Program-made: the position numbers and the translations under genes | From: Calothrix brevissima NIES-22 | Lineage (GTDB): Bacteria; Cyanobacteriota; Cyanobacteriia; Cyanobacteriales; Nostocaceae | Assembly: GCF_002367995.1 (NCBI RefSeq) | Contig: NZ_AP018207.1 | Span: 682,001-746,000 of the forward strand | Direction of reading: 5' to 3' | Length of the DNA: 64,000 nt | Notes under the pieces: generated by a model | The model's input: only the letters and a program-made list of their open reading frames with translations | Databases searched by the model: none | Told to the model about the DNA's origin: nothing | Part shown: piece by piece, positions 52,074 to 61,324 of the stretch | Layout: each line of letters opens with the position of its first letter | Position numbering within the stretch: position 1 is the first letter of the stretch

Positions 52074-52952
52074 GTGAGTGCTTTTGATTCTAGCGGGATT
52101 CAACTACAGACAGAATTATCTAACCAAACTCTAGAACTTGTCGATCTCAGTGCCAGAACACAGCGATCGCCTTGGCATGAAGCTTGGGATTTGTGGCGCG
52201 GGCGACTAATTAGAGTAGCTAGTCCAGTATCGATTATCATCCTTTGGCAGTTGGTTTCGATGTTCGGCGTTATCCCAGTAGAGATACTGCCATCTCCGAC
52301 GGATATTTTAGCGGCATTTGCAGAGTTAATCAGACTCGGTGAACTACAAGAAGCACTGCCAACTTCATTATCGCGATCGCTCACAGGGTTGACTATAGGC
52401 GGCAGTATCGGTCTAATTTTGGGTTTATTTGCAGGTTTGTGGCGAATTGGCGAAGAAATTTTCGATGCACCACTGCAAATGCTGCGGACAATTCCATTTA
52501 TCGCCCTTGTACCATTGTTTATCACCTGGTTTGGCATTGATGAGACAGCCAAGATTATTGTGATTACTGTTGCTACTATATTTCCTATTTATCTGAATAC
52601 CTATGCAGGGGTTCGCGGTGTCGATCCCAAACTCTTAGAAGCTGCCACTGTTTTTGGACTTTCGCGCCAGGAGACAGTACGCCACGTTATTATGCCGATG
52701 GCGTTACCTTCTATTCTGATTGGTTTGCGCTTCTCTGCGGGTACATCATTACTAGCGTTAGTTGTAGCCGAACAAATCAATGCGCGATCGGGTATTGGCT
52801 ATATCCTCAACAATGCCAACGCTAACCAACGCTCTGACATCATTATTGCTGGCATCATCGTCTATGCAGTACTGGGAATTACCAATGATGTAGTGATGCG
52901 TCTGATTGAGCATCTAGCTCTACCTTGGAGGCCGAACATTGTCCTTAGTTAA
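52074..52952 (+). CDS. ssuC: Sulfonate-type ABC transporter permease
   Basis: A 292-aa permease of the SsuC/TauC/NrtB type. The N terminus is polar; then come helices such as VASPVSIIILWQLVSMFGVI, GLTIGGSIGLILGLFAGLW and IIVITVATIFPIYLNTYAGV. The EAA-type coupling loop is visible at LLEAATVFGLSRQETVRHVI, followed by PMALPSILIGLRFSAGTSLL. It probably forms dimers with SsuB in the inner membrane. GTG 52074 is the only good start. It overlaps the ATPase gene by 14 bp. Confidence 0.9.
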   Translation: MSAFDSSGIQLQTELSNQTLELVDLSARTQRSPWHEAWDLWRGRLIRVASPVSIIILWQLVSMFGVIPVEILPSPTDILAAFAELIRLGELQEALPTSLSRSLTGLTIGGSIGLILGLFAGLWRIGEEIFDAPLQMLRTIPFIALVPLFITWFGIDETAKIIVITVATIFPIYLNTYAGVRGVDPKLLEAATVFGLSRQETVRHVIMPMALPSILIGLRFSAGTSLLALVVAEQINARSGIGYILNNANANQRSDIIIAGIIVYAVLGITNDVVMRLIEHLALPWRPNIVLS

Positions 52953-53736
52953 TCACACACCATCCCAAACTACTACTTTGCACGCGGTGGAACTCACCCA
53001 AGTCCGCCGAATCTTTGGTAAACGGGCTGTTCTTGACGGTATCGATTTGAAAATCTGCCAAGCCGAATTTGTAGCGGTGCTTGGCCCTTCTGGTACTGGT
53101 AAAACTACACTCCTACGTCTATTATCTGGTCTTGACCGCACTGATAGCGGCTCAGTACGAGTAGCAGCTAACCGTTCAGTTGTGTTTCAAGAACCCCGGC
53201 TAGTTTTCGCCAAGCGAGTCTGGGAAAATGTCGTATTGGGACGCAAAGGAATTGGTGCAAGGCGAGAAGCATTGATAGCTTTAGAAGAAGTTGGACTCGC
53301 TACTCATGTTGATGCTTGGCCGAAGACTCTTTCCGGAGGAGAAGCCCAACGTGTAGCCCTTGCTAGAGCCTTAGTGAAGCAACCAAATCTACTACTACTA
53401 GATGAGCCATTCGCCAGCCTTGATGCTCTTACCCGCATCAAAATGTATGAATTGGTGGGTCAATTGTGGGAACGCCATCATCCGGCGGTTGTTCTCGTTA
53501 CCCATGATGTTGATGAAGCAATTCTGCTAGCGGATCGGATTTTGGTATTGGCACATGGCACTATCGGTCTAGATTTAACAGTGAATGTAGATAAACCACG
53601 CGATCGCGCCGATCCTGCTTTTGTCTCACTTCGCCTGCGTCTATTGGCAGAACTCGGCGTTGCTCCTGCACAACAACCAACTGAACTAATTCAAAACGCC
53701 GTCTTATCGCACGGGAGAACTCATCATGAAATTTAG
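52939..53736 (+). CDS. ssuB: Sulfonate-type ABC transporter ATPase
   Basis: A 265-aa ABC ATPase. Walker A is GPSGTGKTTLLRLLSGL (near residue 50), the Q-loop is VVFQEPRL, the signature is LSGGEAQRVALARAL, Walker B is LLLLDEPFASLD and the H-loop is VLVTHDVDEA. The start is TTG 52939, supported by GGAGG 7 bases upstream and the overlap with ssuC. It energises import with SsuC and the lipoprotein SsuA that follows after an 11-bp overlap. Confidence 0.92.
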   Translation: MSLVNHTPSQTTTLHAVELTQVRRIFGKRAVLDGIDLKICQAEFVAVLGPSGTGKTTLLRLLSGLDRTDSGSVRVAANRSVVFQEPRLVFAKRVWENVVLGRKGIGARREALIALEEVGLATHVDAWPKTLSGGEAQRVALARALVKQPNLLLLDEPFASLDALTRIKMYELVGQLWERHHPAVVLVTHDVDEAILLADRILVLAHGTIGLDLTVNVDKPRDRADPAFVSLRLRLLAELGVAPAQQPTELIQNAVLSHGRTHHEI

Positions 53737-54790
53737 TCGGCGAGATGTTCTCGTATCTTTGGGTGTATTAACTGCGGGAGCGATCGTTAGCTGCCGTGAC
53801 CTGAAAAAAAGTGAAAATGGTAAAACTTCAGTCACAGCTGCGCCTGTGAGTGCTAGCAATGGGCGAGTCAAGCTCATCGTCGGACAACAGGATAACGCTT
53901 TACAAGAAACCGTTGCCGCCTCTGGAGTGCTAGAAGGATTACCCTACGATTTACAATGGGCGGTGATTCCCGGCCCCGCAGCCCAGTTAGCTGCACTTTA
54001 TTCCAAAGCGATCGATGTTGGTTTGGTGGGTGATACTTCGCTGATTGTCGAACAAGGGCGTGCCAAAACCGATTGGACAGAAGCAACAGCCCCACTGCAA
54101 AACGTCGCCTATCGCAAGAACCCCGATCCAGCATATCGAGCAACCATCACCGCAGTCCGCAACAGTGCCAATATCAAAACCCTGGCAGATTTGCGAGGTA
54201 AGAAATGGGCTTCTAATTTTGGTGGTATCAATTATTTCATGTACGTATTATCACGAATTGAAGCGGGATTGAAGCCCAAAGATGTGGATTATGTAGAACT
54301 CGTTGATGGCGCTGCGGCTGGTGCTGCCTTTAAAGCCGGTCGTGCTGATGTGTTTTCGGGAAGCGTCGGCACGATTAAGGAAGCTCTAGATAGTGGTGAT
54401 GCGCGGATTTTGCTTTATGCAGAAGATTTGGGAATGCTGGCGGCTGGTGCTTTTACAGCCCGTACCGATGTGATTCGCGATCCAGATAAGAGCAAAGCAC
54501 TGGCTGATTTCTTCGAGCGAGTCCGCAAACACTACGATTGGTACGCTAAAAATCTTGATGTCGTAGAAAAGATTTACGTTGAGAAACGCAAGCAGAAGCC
54601 CAAGTTAGCAAAATATTTCGCAGCGCAAAGCTTTGGTGCATTTGTTCCCATTGATGACGATGTTGTGAAGCGTCAGCAGCGTCTTGCCGATAGATTATTT
54701 GACGCGGGAGAGATTCCGAAAAAAATCGATGTCAATGTTCATAACAACCGACAGTTTAATTCGGCAGCGATCGCATCTAGCAGCAAGTAA
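53726..54790 (+). CDS. ssuA: Sulfonate-type ABC substrate-binding lipoprotein
   Basis: A 354-aa binding protein. The N terminus has a twin-arginine motif (SRRDVLVSLGVLTAG) and the lipobox IVSC, so it is likely a Tat-exported lipoprotein. The binding fold shows VKLIVGQQDNALQETVAASG, QLAALYSKAIDVGLVGDTSL and LADLRGKKWASNFGG. It should deliver sulfonate-like ligands to SsuBC. It overlaps ssuB. The ligand cannot be predicted from sequence. A strong 23-bp palindrome follows 60 bp downstream. Confidence 0.9.
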   Translation: MKFSRRDVLVSLGVLTAGAIVSCRDLKKSENGKTSVTAAPVSASNGRVKLIVGQQDNALQETVAASGVLEGLPYDLQWAVIPGPAAQLAALYSKAIDVGLVGDTSLIVEQGRAKTDWTEATAPLQNVAYRKNPDPAYRATITAVRNSANIKTLADLRGKKWASNFGGINYFMYVLSRIEAGLKPKDVDYVELVDGAAAGAAFKAGRADVFSGSVGTIKEALDSGDARILLYAEDLGMLAAGAFTARTDVIRDPDKSKALADFFERVRKHYDWYAKNLDVVEKIYVEKRKQKPKLAKYFAAQSFGAFVPIDDDVVKRQQRLADRLFDAGEIPKKIDVNVHNNRQFNSAAIASSSK

Positions 54791-54849
54791 TTATTAATTC
54801 GTAATTCGTAATTTGGGGACATCCAATTTTTTAAATACCCAATAAATTT

Positions 54850-54905
54850 GTAGTGCGAGCATCTTGCTCGCTGATGTTCCAAAGCGAGCAAGATGCTCGC
54901 ACTAC
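54850..54905. terminator. Strong hairpin after the ssuCBA-like operon
   Basis: Perfect 23-bp arms (GTAGTGCGAGCATCTTGCTC and so on) separated by 10 nt. No T-run follows immediately, so it could be a processed-RNA stabiliser or a dispersed repeat as well as a terminator. Bases 54791-54849 contain two TAATTCG heptamers. Confidence 0.55.
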
Positions 54906-54986
54906 GGAATATGGGTAATTTATTTTTTGTAAGTCCCTTGGGAAATCTTCATCCTTCCTCCTGCCTTTCTTCAGGGAATCTAGACA

Positions 54987-56333
54987 ATGACTAATCGTCG
55001 CCAACTACACCTTAATCTGCTATTCAATAACGCTGGTAACTATAGCTCGGCTTGGCGCTGGCCTGATAGCGATCCGGGTGCTTTTATAGATGTACAATAT
55101 TATGTCCGCACGGCCAAGCTTTGCGAGCGGGGAACTTTTGATGCGGTTTTTTTAGCGGATCATCCGGCTTTGAGTGATTATCCTGAATATCGCCCATTTC
55201 AATCATTGGAGCCGACGATCGCATTGGCAACGGTGGCGGCTGCTACTGAGCGCATTGGACTAATTGCTACAGCCTCGACTACATATAATGAACCTTTTAA
55301 TATTGCCCGTCGCTACGCCACCCTAGATCGTGTTAGTGGTGGTCGTGTTGGTTGGAATGTTGTCACTACAGCCAATCCGGAGGCTGCATATAACTTTAGT
55401 CAAACCGAAGTAGTTTCCCATAGCGACCGCTACGAAAGAGCGGCGGAATTTACGGAGATTGTCCAAGCTCTGTGGGATAGTTGGGAAGATGACGCATTTA
55501 TTGGTGATAAAGAATCTGCCCGTTTTATAGATACCTCTCGCGTCCATTCAATTAATCACAAGGGCAAGTATTTTTCTGTACAAGGGCCGTTGAACGTGCC
55601 GCGTTCGCCTCAAGGTCGGCCTGTTTTGGTACAAGCTGGTGGTTCCGATGATGGGCGAGATTTGGCGGCGAAATATGCTGAAGTCATCTTTACGGCGGCT
55701 CAATCCCTACCTCAGGCGATTGACTACGCTAATGATTTACGCAACCGCGCCCGTAAATTTGGGCGATCGCCAGATTCCATTGTTATCTTACCCGGTCTTG
55801 TGACTGTCATCGCCAGCACTGAAGCCGAAGCTAAACGCCGCGAACAAGAACTCTGGGAACTAGTTCCGATAGAATACGGACTTGGTAGGTTGGCTAATAT
55901 ACTGCAAGTTGACCCAGATGTTTTAAAGTTGGACGAGCGTTTACCAGAGAATTTGCCGCTACCAGTAAATAGCAATCAAACTATGTTTAATGTTGCAGTT
56001 AATGTAGCTAGAAAAGGCAATTTGACTGTGCGGGAGTTAATCAAAGCTTTAGGTGGTGGTGGGACAATGCATCGCATTATTGTCGGTACACCAGAACAAG
56101 TGGCAGATTCCATTGAAGAATGGTTTCTATCGGGTGCAGTTGGTGGCTTCAACGTAGTACCTGATGTAATCGCCTCCGGCTTAGAAACATTCGTTGATTT
56201 TGTGGTTCCAGAACTACGCCGCCGAGGAATTTTCCGCACTGAGTATACTGGCCGCACTTTACGAGAGCATTATGGCTTAGAACGCCCAGAAAGCCGCTAT
56301 GCACGCGAAAAACGTCAAGCCGTTCCCGCCTAA
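54987..56333 (+). CDS. FMN-dependent monooxygenase, NtaA/SnaA/DszA family (copy 2)
   Basis: A 448-aa paralogue of the monooxygenase at 49294. The marks are LHLNLLFNNAGNYSSAWRWP, FDAVFLADHPALSDYPEYRP, LIATASTTYNEPFNIARRYA and GRVGWNVVTTANPEAAYNFS. The C terminus (FVDFVVPELRRRGIFRTEYT) matches copy 1 (VVPELQRRGIFRKEYEG). The two differ enough to act on different compounds. It follows the ssu operon and precedes the SfnB/DszC-like gene, the usual company for desulfurisation pathways. Start ATG 54987. Confidence 0.9.
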   Translation: MTNRRQLHLNLLFNNAGNYSSAWRWPDSDPGAFIDVQYYVRTAKLCERGTFDAVFLADHPALSDYPEYRPFQSLEPTIALATVAAATERIGLIATASTTYNEPFNIARRYATLDRVSGGRVGWNVVTTANPEAAYNFSQTEVVSHSDRYERAAEFTEIVQALWDSWEDDAFIGDKESARFIDTSRVHSINHKGKYFSVQGPLNVPRSPQGRPVLVQAGGSDDGRDLAAKYAEVIFTAAQSLPQAIDYANDLRNRARKFGRSPDSIVILPGLVTVIASTEAEAKRREQELWELVPIEYGLGRLANILQVDPDVLKLDERLPENLPLPVNSNQTMFNVAVNVARKGNLTVRELIKALGGGGTMHRIIVGTPEQVADSIEEWFLSGAVGGFNVVPDVIASGLETFVDFVVPELRRRGIFRTEYTGRTLREHYGLERPESRYAREKRQAVPA

Positions 56334-56469
56334 GGGACTTCCAAAATAATCAATCGCTTTGACAAGCAGGGGGAGCAGAGGAAGCATTCCCGATGAAAAA
56401 ATTTCACAACCAAACGTGAAAATCTCTCTTTCCCATGCCCAATGCCCATTTCTATCAAAGATAAACACC

Positions 56470-57708
56470 ATGATTAAGAGTCCAGAAAAAGTTTTAGATA
56501 CCACAATCCAGTTTTCCGCGCCTGTAACAGCTAATTCACCAGAGTTACAAACCCTTTTAGACTTTATTGCTTTAGGGGCTTCGGAGCGCGATCGCGATCG
56601 CATTCTTCCTTTTGATATCATCGACCTCATCCGTAGTTCCCGCTTAGGTGCATTACGCATCCCCGTTGCTGAAGGTGGTGCTGGTAGTTCAGTCCGGGAG
56701 CTATTAGAGGTTGTAATTCGCCTGGGTGATGCCGATCCTAACGTTGCTCATATTGTGCGAAATCACTTCTCAGTCACAGAAAGAATTTTGCGTTCTCAGC
56801 GTAGCGACAGGAATCGTCGATGGCTCAAAGCTGTCGTTGATGGTGCAATTATTGGACTGGCGGCGACAGAACTAGAAGCCAAACGCTCTGGTGGCGGTCA
56901 AGTCGTGAATACAAAATTAACACCCGATGGTAAGGGCTATCGTCTCAATGGTAAGAAGTATTACAGTACTGGCAGTATTTATGCAGATTTAATTTTCGTG
57001 CGGGTGTTAGCAGCAGATGAAACGAATGCATTCATCCTCATTCCGCTAAACCGTGAGGGAATAGAGCTTGTAGACGACTGGGACGGTTTCGGACAAAGGT
57101 TAACAGGTACAGGCACGACTACCTTCACCAATGTTCGTGTCGAAGCTGATGAAGTCATATTAGAGACAGATACAGATAGAGACAACTTACCTTACAATAT
57201 CGTCCCGCAATTATTCCTAACGGCAGTGAACGCAGGGATTATTCGCAGTGTATTGCGCGATGCCATCAATCTCATCCACAAACGCCCCAGAACCTTCTAC
57301 CATGCCGTAGCCGAGCAAGCAGCAGATGACCCACTCTTGCAGCAAACCGTCGGTCAAATCTCCGCCAACGCCTTTGCCGCCGAAGCGATCGTCCTAGCCG
57401 CCGCCGATGCTCTAGATCGCCTTGCTATTGCCAAAACCCAAGGTGAAGAGGCAGAAACAGCAGCAGCGCTAGCCGCTTCTTTAAGTGCCTCCAAAGCCAA
57501 ATTAATTGTCGATGACTTAGCACTACGTTCAGCCACTCTATTATTTGAAGTTGGTGGAGCTTCCACAACCAAAAAAAGCTCAAATTTAGATCGTCATTGG
57601 CGCAATGCTCGCACCTTAGCATCCCACAACCCCAGTCATTTTAAAGCCCGCGCCATTGGCGACTACGAAATCAACAACAAACCACTGCCAACCAGAGGAT
57701 TTTTCTAA
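56470..57708 (+). CDS. SfnB/DszC-like acyl-CoA-dehydrogenase-fold monooxygenase
   Basis: A 412-aa flavoprotein from ATG 56470 (MIKSPEKVLDTTIQFSAPVT), the same start as in the damaged copy at 51372; the frame extends to TTG 56359. Blocks include NVAHIVRNHFSVTERILRSQ, GLAATELEAKRSGGGQVVNT, GYRLNGKKYYSTGSIYADLI and GGASTTKKSSNLDRHWRNAR. SfnB/DszC-type enzymes use reduced flavin to oxidise sulfones or dibenzothiophene-like thioethers. It is the only complete copy of four in the island and the last gene before the right junction. Confidence 0.9.
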   Translation: MIKSPEKVLDTTIQFSAPVTANSPELQTLLDFIALGASERDRDRILPFDIIDLIRSSRLGALRIPVAEGGAGSSVRELLEVVIRLGDADPNVAHIVRNHFSVTERILRSQRSDRNRRWLKAVVDGAIIGLAATELEAKRSGGGQVVNTKLTPDGKGYRLNGKKYYSTGSIYADLIFVRVLAADETNAFILIPLNREGIELVDDWDGFGQRLTGTGTTTFTNVRVEADEVILETDTDRDNLPYNIVPQLFLTAVNAGIIRSVLRDAINLIHKRPRTFYHAVAEQAADDPLLQQTVGQISANAFAAEAIVLAAADALDRLAIAKTQGEEAETAAALAASLSASKAKLIVDDLALRSATLLFEVGGASTTKKSSNLDRHWRNARTLASHNPSHFKARAIGDYEINNKPLPTRGFF

Positions 57709-57875
57709 AATCAGTTAACTGTTTAGATGGGCAGAGGAGACAAGGAATTTTAGATTTTAGATTTTGGATTTTAGATTTTAGATTTTAGATTCAAATACAA
57801 TCCAAAATCGCAAATCCAAAATCTAAAATTGTTTTTAATGCCCCATGCCCCATGCTTATGTCCCTTGTACGCTCA
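57709..57875. repeat. Heptamer repeats at the right end of the element
   Basis: TTTTAGA heptamers (about 57748-57790) and their complement (ATCTAAAATT near 57822) can form a hairpin; CCCATGC heptamers follow at 57841-57855. The right half-site ATGTCCCTTGTA is at 57858-57869. Confidence 0.65.
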
Positions 57876-57880
57876 TCTCT
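57858..57880. other. Right junction (attR) of the coxA element
   Basis: Element half-site ATGTCCCTTGTA at 57858-57869, six bases, then the TCTCT core at 57876-57880, after which coxA coding sequence resumes. The core is shared with 18116-18120. In the host orientation the sequence after the core is TGTAGGATTTGC, giving Leu-Val-Gly-Phe-Ala when joined to the left segment. Confidence 0.75.
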
Positions 57881-59267
57881 TGTAGGATTTGCTAACTATT
57901 TAGTGCCTCTGATGATTGGGGCGCGAGATATGGCTTTTCCCCGCCTAAATGCCGTTGCCTTTTGGATGGTGCCAGTTGTTGGTATTCTCTTAATGGCTAG
58001 TTTCTTTGTTCCCGGCGGCCCCGCCCAAGCAGGTTGGTGGGCTTATCCACCAGTCAGTCTGCAAAACCCCACAGGTCATTTGATTAACGGTCAAGTCATC
58101 TGGTTATTAGCAGTTGCCATCTCCGGCGTTTCCTCGATTATGGGGGCAGTTAACTTTGTCACCACCATCGTCAAAATGCGGGCACCAGGCATGACCTTTT
58201 TCCGGATGCCCCTCTTCGTCTGGGCAGTATTAAGCGCCCAAATCATCCAACTTTTCGGTCTACCTGCCTTGACTGCTGGCGCAGTCATGCTGCTACTCGA
58301 CCTCACTGCTGGTACAGCCTTTTTTGACCCCAGCAAAGGTGGGAACCCAGTTATGTTCCAGCATTACTTCTGGTTCTACTCCCACCCAGCCGTGTATGTG
58401 ATTATTCTGCCTATCTTTGGTATCTTCTCGGAAATCTTCCCTGTATATAGCCGTAAACCTTTATTCGGTTACAAAGTAGTTGCAATTTCCTCCCTCTTAA
58501 TTGCCGTAGTTAGTGCCATTGTTTGGGTACACCATTTGTATGTCAGTGGTACACCTGCTTGGATGCGGATGCTATTCATGTTGACGACGATGTTAGTATC
58601 CGTACCGACTGGTATCAAAGTCTTTGCTTGGGTAGCAACCATTTGGGGTGGTAAATTGCGACTCACCACACCCATGCTATTTGCCCTTGGTGGATTAATT
58701 TTGTTCGTCTTCGCCGGTATCGTTGGCATTATGCTTTCCTCTGTACCTGTAGACGTACATGTGAACAACACCTATTTTGTTGTTGGTCACTTCCACTATG
58801 TACTCTTCGGTACCGTGACAATGGGCTTGTATGCAGCCTTCTATCACTGGTTCCCCAAAATGACCGGTCGGATGTATTACGAAAGCTGGGGTAAATTGCA
58901 CTTTTGGTTAACATTCATCGGTGTGAACCTCAACTTTTTACCTATGCACCCCTTAGGATTGCAAGGGATGTTACGCCGAGTTTCCTCCTACGCCCCAGAA
59001 TATGAATTTTGGAATATCATCGCTAGTCTTGGTTCCTTTCTTTTAGGTATGTCTACGTTGCCCTTCATCTTCAATATGATCGTTTCTTGGATGCATGGCC
59101 CGAAAGCACTCAGCAATCCCTGGCGGGCGATTGGCTTGGAATGGTTAGTTTCTTCACCACCCCCAGTAGAAAACTTTGAAGAAATCCCCATCGTCATTAG
59201 CGAACCCTACGGCTACGGTAAGTCTGAACCCTTAACTCTTCAGGCTCATCAACAATCCCAGTCATAA
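57881..59267 (+). CDS. coxA: coxA 3' segment (interrupted gene)
   Basis: 462 codons of subunit I beginning VGFANYLVPLMIGARDMAFP. The copper/haem centre is visible: WFYSHPAVYVIILP (CuB His and the Tyr region), VWVHHLYVSGTPAW (two CuB His) and VVGHFHYVLFGTV (haem a3 and low-spin haem His). About ten membrane helices follow the usual pattern. In the integrated state it has no promoter or start of its own; the ATG at 57852 lies in element DNA. Joined to 17834-18120 it makes a 557-aa protein of normal length. The reading frame is intact to the stop. Confidence 0.95.
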
Positions 59268-59413
59268 GTAATGCAATAGGGGCTAGAGCGTGTTTGCAAA
59301 CTCCAAAAGTAGGTTGTGGAAAGTAGGCGCAACCCAACCTACTAGCTAGCTCTGTTTCCTAGCCCCTAACCCCTAAATTGCCGCAGTCTGTAAGGTCAAG
59401 GAGAATTTAACCA

Positions 59414-60016
59414 ATGGATAGTTATATCACTACTGAGGAGTTGCATCACCTAGATGGTGAGCATACTCACGACGAAGAAGGCAATAAAATGTTTGGCTTT
59501 ATTGTCTTCTTAATCTCAGAAAGCGTCATTTTCTTGAGTTTTTTCGCTGGCTATATCGTTTACAAAATCACCACACCTAATTGGTTACCATCTGGGGTTT
59601 CTGGTCTAGAAATTAAAGACCCAGCAATCAATACAATTATTCTGGTTTCTAGTAGTTTTGTGATTTACCTAGCAGAACGTGCCCTACAACGCCACGATTT
59701 ATTAAAATTTCGTCTGTTTCTCGCAGCCACGATGGCTATGGGTAGCTACTTTTTGCTAGGACAGGCGATTGAATGGCACGGACTCGCCTTTGGCTTCACA
59801 TCCGGGACGTTTGGTGGCATGTTCTATCTACTAACAGGCTTCCACGGTTTGCACGTATTCACCGGTATTTTATTGCAGCTAATCATTTTGATTCGCTCTT
59901 TTCTTCCTGGTAATTACGACAACGGCCACTTTGGTGTAAATGCAACTTCACTATTTTGGCATTTTGTTGATGTTATCTGGATTGTTTTGTTCATTCTGAT
60001 TTATATCTGGCAATAA
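59414..60016 (+). CDS. coxC: Cytochrome oxidase subunit III
   Basis: A 200-aa subunit III with five likely helices (MFGFIVFLISESVIFLSFFA, TIILVSSSFVIYLAERAL, LFLAATMAMGSYFLLGQA, GLHVFTGILLQLIILIRSF and FVDVIWIVLFILIYIWQ). GFHGLHVFTG and SLFWHFVDVIW are family signatures. The short N-terminal extension is acidic and His-rich (ELHHLDGEHTHDEEG). It is the last gene of the cox cluster, 146 bp after coxA; the gap has a GTAGGTTG ... CAACCTAC repeat. AGGAGA stands 8 bases upstream of ATG 59414. Confidence 0.94.
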   Translation: MDSYITTEELHHLDGEHTHDEEGNKMFGFIVFLISESVIFLSFFAGYIVYKITTPNWLPSGVSGLEIKDPAINTIILVSSSFVIYLAERALQRHDLLKFRLFLAATMAMGSYFLLGQAIEWHGLAFGFTSGTFGGMFYLLTGFHGLHVFTGILLQLIILIRSFLPGNYDNGHFGVNATSLFWHFVDVIWIVLFILIYIWQ

Positions 60017-60504
60017 GCCTTACGCTGTCTACGATTCAAATCTTTCCCCCAAATTACTCCTCTGAGCTTAACTGCGTAGAGGGGTATTTTTTACCTTTTC
60101 TTAACCATAAAATAACTTATATATAACCAAATAATATGTGCTAAACATAATTAAAAATTGTCTAAAACCAAAAAAAATACTGTGTGTTTTTTTGATAAAG
60201 AAATCGTATAAACACAGTTTTGTTGTTGTTAAATAAACATACTTATCTATAAAATGATGTAAATATACAGGGATAATTAACACAGTATTACTTAAATCCA
60301 TGAAATTCAGGTGAAACTAATTTCTTGGATTTATCTCAAACATCTCATCTACTTCACGACCTGCATCAAGATTTTATCCGCCGTAATTTTTTGTGTAAGT
60401 AAGAAATTTTTCTTACCACAAAATTGACCCTAAATTTTTAGTCCACATATCAGCAGAATTCTCATTTCTGTGGTCAACAATTAGCAATTTGGAGAAATTA
60501 ATTA
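60017..60504. terminator. coxC terminator and upstream region of the next gene
   Basis: A stem ACTCCTCT (60056-60063) with AGAGGGGT (60078-60085) is followed by ATTTTTTA, a likely terminator for the cox operon. The remaining 400 bp to the fibro-slime gene are AT-rich noncoding sequence with no feature that I can name. Confidence 0.6.
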
Positions 60505-61290
60505 ATGAAGAAACCCACTGTATTACTACAAGCTTTGGGTGTAAGTATCATGGCGATGTTCGCTGCCTCTTCTGCCAATGCTGCTACCATCACCTTAACA
60601 GGCACAATTCGCGACTTTAACGATACCCATCCAGACTTTGAAGGAAACGTAATTAAAAGAGATCCTGGTATTGTGCAATCAACTCTAGGTGCAGACGGTA
60701 AGCCAGTATACGCAGGTAACCCTAAGACTCTAACAACTAGCGGTAAAACAAACTTTGACCAATGGTATAGAGATACTCCAGGGGTGAATCTCAGCCAACA
60801 GTATAGTATTACTTTAGACGATAGTAATACTCCTGGTTTTTTTTCGTATAGTAACAAACAGTTTTTCCCCATTGATAATCAGCTATTTGGTAACGAGAGA
60901 CGTTCGCATAACTACCACTTCACTTACGAAATAGCTTCTCAGTTTACTTATCGAGGCGGAGAAACCCTGAAATTTAGTGGAGATGATGATGTATGGGTTT
61001 TCTTAAATAAAGAACTAGTTCTCGATTTAGGTGGCGTTCATGGAGAACTGGAAGAAAGCGTGAATCTCGATGAACTGGCTAATGCTTTGAAGATTACTAA
61101 AGGGAAAACTTATGATTTCAATCTCTTCTTTGCAGAAAGACGTACTAATCAATCGAGATTCACACTTACTACTTCCCTAGCTCTAGAACCGCCATCAGTT
61201 CCTGAGCCTCTAACCATTGGTAGTACTATAGTTGCAGCTGGTTTGGGTTTGTGGATGAAGCGCAAGCAAAAAGCTGCGCACTTAGCATAG
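60505..61290 (+). CDS. Fibro-slime domain protein with PEP-CTERM anchor
   Basis: A 261-aa exported protein: a signal peptide (VLLQALGVSIMAMFAASSAN, cleavage near ANA-ATI), then a fibro-slime domain with RDFNDTHPDFEG at the start, GGETLKFSGDDDVWVFLNKE and LVLDLGGVHGELEES. The C terminus has the sorting signal VPEPLTIGSTIVAAGLGLWM followed by KRK, the PEP-CTERM form. Such proteins are sent to the outer surface in organisms with an exosortase. The related domain in slime moulds and bacteria binds ligands at the surface. It stands alone with its own terminator. Confidence 0.9.
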   Translation: MKKPTVLLQALGVSIMAMFAASSANAATITLTGTIRDFNDTHPDFEGNVIKRDPGIVQSTLGADGKPVYAGNPKTLTTSGKTNFDQWYRDTPGVNLSQQYSITLDDSNTPGFFSYSNKQFFPIDNQLFGNERRSHNYHFTYEIASQFTYRGGETLKFSGDDDVWVFLNKELVLDLGGVHGELEESVNLDELANALKITKGKTYDFNLFFAERRTNQSRFTLTTSLALEPPSVPEPLTIGSTIVAAGLGLWMKRKQKAAHLA

Positions 61291-61324
61291 TTGCGTAGTT
61301 GTTCTCATTTTCGCCAACAATTTT

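Larger units (their letters stand above)
18116..57880. mobile_element. coxA-interrupting excisable element, about 39.76 kb
   Basis: Bounded by direct repeats TCTCT at 18116-18120 and 57876-57880. Excision between them removes 39,760 bp and restores coxA exactly. The element opens with an XisF-like serine recombinase 61 bp from the left junction. It carries a complete type I-D CRISPR-Cas system with array, a WYL regulator, MntA-HepT, an organosulfur gene island, an orphan nifE and several pseudogenes. Known heterocyst elements in nifD, fdxN and hupL have the same logic: a recombinase near one end and a target gene restored in the terminally differentiated cell. The fdxN element also uses a serine recombinase and a 5-bp core. 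Excision itself is inferred. Confidence 0.92.

Noticed and set aside
52953-53141. Minus-strand frames inside the ssu operon and the monooxygenase genes
   Set aside because: They are antisense shadows with Arg/Ser-rich, low-complexity composition.
57852-57880. ATG 57852 as the start of an independent short CoxA
   Set aside because: The first nine to ten codons are element DNA that is not part of CoxA, and the protein would lack helix 1 and a haem ligand.
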